From: Bacillota bacterium
GTDB lineage: Bacteria > Bacillota > Clostridia > Lachnospirales > Lachnospiraceae
NCBI GenBank assembly: GCA_023411225.1
Contig: JAEYPA010000012.1
Location: 1-24,462, forward strand
Reading direction: 5' to 3'
Length of the DNA: 24,462 nt
The stretch's first letter is position 1, and each line of letters starts with the position of its first letter. The notes under the pieces are model-generated. The model had not been told where the DNA came from. It did no database searches and saw only the letters and a list, made by a program, of their open reading frames with translations. Shown here piece after piece: positions 22,118-24,462 of the stretch. Both the position numbers and the translations under genes were made by a program.

Positions 22118-24462
22118 ATGTACAATATATCACAGAGATTGGCTAATATCATTAGGAACGGTATTACTTCTACTAATTCTAAAATTGAAGTAGGGGGCAA
22201 TTTCTTAGATGATAACGATATTTATAGTTTTGAGATAGAAGATGAGATTGGCATAGAAGGAGAACCCTCAATAGGATCTGCAGTATCGAAGGTAATGAAA
22301 TTAGAGATAGTCAATGAATCAGCTACTATGGTCCTTACCGGGAATGCAATCAAAGTATCTTTGGGTTATAACCTGGATGAAACAGAAGAGGAAATCACGC
22401 AAGGTTCAGAGGCAGAGTATATTCCGCTAGGTACGTTTTATGCTGACCCAGGAACGGTACAGTATGGTGAGGATAGGGTAACAGTAGATTGTTACGATAA
22501 GATGTACTACTGGGATAATATGCATTATGCTACATTACTTTCTTACCCAGCGTCTACACATGATATGCTTGTAGAGATATCTACATTAACTGGTGTTCCG
22601 ATAGAAAATCTTAATCAGATAACTGAGACCTCTTGGTTGTCTAAGCCTGCCAAGAGCATAAGGCAGATATTAAGTGCAATTGCAGAGTTGGAAGGCAAGC
22701 AGGCCATTATTACGAGAGATGGAAAGATCGCTTTTGTTCAGAATCATGTACCTTTTAATATTTGTATTAAGGGTAAAACTTTGGCTGGTAAGAGTGTTGC
22801 TAGTAGTGGAAATATCAATATTTATGTAATGAATGAAGGTGTTACAGGGAATAGGAACCTTATACTCAATAGTTCATTCCTTGGAAAGACAGGTAGTGGT
22901 ATTTATTCTTTTTCTGGGAATGAAGTGACATTTAGTAGTCAAAGTTTAGGAAATATAAATGGAGTAAATTTTAGCTTAAATATTAGTGATTTTGTAAAAA
23001 ACGCAAGAGGAAAATCAGTCGCAATTTCCATGGAATACAAAATTGATAGTCCGATAACATATGGTACTACAGCACCTTGGATAGGGTGCGAATTCACTGT
23101 GGTAAGAAACTCTACAACAGGAGGCGTATCGCAATGGTTGCCATGGTATGGGAATAAAAATTTTCCTACTGCAATAACAGATGGGTGGGTTAAATATACA
23201 CAAATTGTATCAATTTCAGATTTTGATATTATTTCCTGTGGAATTAATATCTATATGCGTGACGCAAAAGGTGTAGTGAAATTTAGAAACCCAAAGATTG
23301 AAATTGGAACCACAGCCACCCCATGGCTTCCTGCGCTAGAAGATGCAAATATAACGGATTATTGTAAAAAGTACACCCTTACAGGACTTCCGTCACTGTA
23401 TGCTACAGGAACTGTATTTGATTATATACAGAGAGACAGTAACGGAATCTGGATGTTTTATCATAACTGTTCCCTTGTTAATGGCATTGTTATACCCCTT
23501 ACTATACCATACAGTGAAGAATTATCACAGGCTAATCAAAACGTGCTTAATTCCATTACAGCGTCGCCAGGTAATAGAATCTTTGTTACATCGGATGTGG
23601 ATCCGGATTTCTTCACGAATGTTGATTTATATACATTTAATAGCGATGATTACAATCAGAATGGATTTACTGTGACAGATGAATGCAGTATAACAAAACT
23701 GATAAATCATCTACCTGTTGAGGAAAAAGAGGAAGATGAACCTGTAGAAGAGGAAGAAACAGAGGAAGAATCACCAGAAGAAGATAATCTTGATATCGAG
23801 TATGGAACCAGTGAAGGTAAATCTCTCACTATTGAGAATGAGAATATCCGCACATTAGAAAGGCTTCAGAATGTATATAATAAATGCTTTCCTCTTACGT
23901 GGAGAGGTTTTGAACTAAGACTTTGCTATGGACTTCCTTATATCGATGTAGGGGATATCATATCAGTTACAGATATACTAGGTAACACATATAACTTGCC
24001 TGTTATGTCGCATGTATTTCGGTATGACGGTGGATCAAGCTCTGAAATGTTGGCTTCGATTGGAGAGGAAGATAATACCGTAAGCTATTCTGAGGATTAC
24101 AGTCAAAAGATAATAAATACTGAAAGAAATGTCGGAAAGATAAAGAATCAGATACTAGGGATTAATTCTAACATAGATGGAGTTAGGACCAGAGTAACTA
24201 CAGTTGAACAGTCAGTAGAAGGAATTAGTCAAACCGTAGAAGACAAATATGAAGCATTATATCAAGCTATTGATGCTAGTGGTACATATTCCATCAAAAT
24301 TGAATCGGATTCATCCTATGCTGTTAAACAGGACCATACTTACAACCTATCATGTTTTGTCTATCGGATAAATGAGAATATCACCAGTGATCTGGAAGCT
24401 TCGCAATTCAGATGGTTTAGAGTGTCTACAGATGAAATATCAGATCTACATTGGAATGCTGT
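22118..24462 (+). CDS. Tail/baseplate protein with inserted carbohydrate-binding-like module (partial)
   Basis: The frame is open from ATG 22118 (AGGTGAG upstream) to the window edge, 781 whole codons. Residues 1-235 and about 560-660 look like two halves of a tail hub/endopeptidase-type ring protein (for example YGEDRVTVDCYDKMYYWD and YGLPYIDVGDIISV). Between them lies an insertion. Residues about 244-410 (NLILNSSF ... WVKYTQIVSISDFD ... FRNPKIEIGTTATPWLPALED) resemble beta-sandwich carbohydrate-binding modules of phage tail proteins. A further unit follows at about 415-500. An acidic Glu-rich linker is at about 531-556 and a coiled-coil-like region at about 670-720. The product probably contacts the host surface. 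Confidence 0.85.
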   Translation, partial: MYNISQRLANIIRNGITSTNSKIEVGGNFLDDNDIYSFEIEDEIGIEGEPSIGSAVSKVMKLEIVNESATMVLTGNAIKVSLGYNLDETEEEITQGSEAEYIPLGTFYADPGTVQYGEDRVTVDCYDKMYYWDNMHYATLLSYPASTHDMLVEISTLTGVPIENLNQITETSWLSKPAKSIRQILSAIAELEGKQAIITRDGKIAFVQNHVPFNICIKGKTLAGKSVASSGNINIYVMNEGVTGNRNLILNSSFLGKTGSGIYSFSGNEVTFSSQSLGNINGVNFSLNISDFVKNARGKSVAISMEYKIDSPITYGTTAPWIGCEFTVVRNSTTGGVSQWLPWYGNKNFPTAITDGWVKYTQIVSISDFDIISCGINIYMRDAKGVVKFRNPKIEIGTTATPWLPALEDANITDYCKKYTLTGLPSLYATGTVFDYIQRDSNGIWMFYHNCSLVNGIVIPLTIPYSEELSQANQNVLNSITASPGNRIFVTSDVDPDFFTNVDLYTFNSDDYNQNGFTVTDECSITKLINHLPVEEKEEDEPVEEEETEEESPEEDNLDIEYGTSEGKSLTIENENIRTLERLQNVYNKCFPLTWRGFELRLCYGLPYIDVGDIISVTDILGNTYNLPVMSHVFRYDGGSSSEMLASIGEEDNTVSYSEDYSQKIINTERNVGKIKNQILGINSNIDGVRTRVTTVEQSVEGISQTVEDKYEALYQAIDASGTYSIKIESDSSYAVKQDHTYNLSCFVYRINENITSDLEASQFRWFRVSTDEISDLHWNA

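Noticed and set aside
1..24462. CRISPR array, insertion sequence or diversity-generating retroelement
   Set aside because: No regularly spaced repeats with unique spacers, no transposase or reverse transcriptase frame, and no terminal inverted repeats were seen.

Overview
The window is about 24.5 kb of a tailed double-stranded DNA phage or prophage. The host is probably a low-GC Firmicute, most likely a clostridium of the Lachnospiraceae type. This is inferred from the AT-rich, all-plus-strand tightly packed genes with AGGAGG-type ribosome binding sites, and from gene families and order usual in those prophages. Every gene I support lies on the plus strand. No integrase, repressor, lysis or host gene is visible, and both ends cut through phage genes.

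Replication and early region (1-6784): the tail of a probable family A DNA polymerase gene, a VapE/VirE-type primase-helicase, and a 280-base non-coding gap. The gap carries a dense array of GTAAC/GTTAC motifs followed by an AT-rich stretch, which I read as a candidate replication origin. Then come a VRR-NUC nuclease, an SNF2-type helicase, a run of small proteins (one of which looks disrupted by a 1-nt insertion at its 5' end), and a DUF1492-like late transcription regulator.

Switch/accessory region (6767-8171): an extended -10 promoter, about 365 bases of GC-richer hairpin-dense sequence with a tRNA-like domain, and a terminator-like hairpin, together resembling a stand-alone or leader RNA. 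Next is a near-consensus promoter (TTGACT, 17 bp, TATAAT) for a small three-helix membrane protein. A second AT-rich gene for a membrane-anchored protein and an intrinsic terminator follow. This looks like a moron, an independently expressed accessory cassette.

Packaging and head region (8195-17188): phage metallopeptidase, small and large terminase, SPP1-like portal, and a minor capsid protein with a C-terminal HEXXGH-containing extension. An overlapping 57-residue zinc-ribbon gene and two terminators follow. Then come scaffold, major capsid protein, a small accessory protein and four head-tail connector/tail-completion proteins.

Tail region (17199-24462, cut at the end): major tail protein with an unusual N-terminal part, a tail assembly chaperone pair probably joined by +1 frameshifting, an approximately 1020-residue tape measure protein, a DUF6711-like distal tail protein, and a large tail/baseplate protein with an inserted carbohydrate-binding-like module. 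The tape measure and TP901-1-like tail genes point to a long non-contractile (siphovirus) tail. Intrinsic terminators recur inside the late gene cluster, suggesting antitermination or graded expression. All family names come from recognition of sequence patterns; no database search was run.
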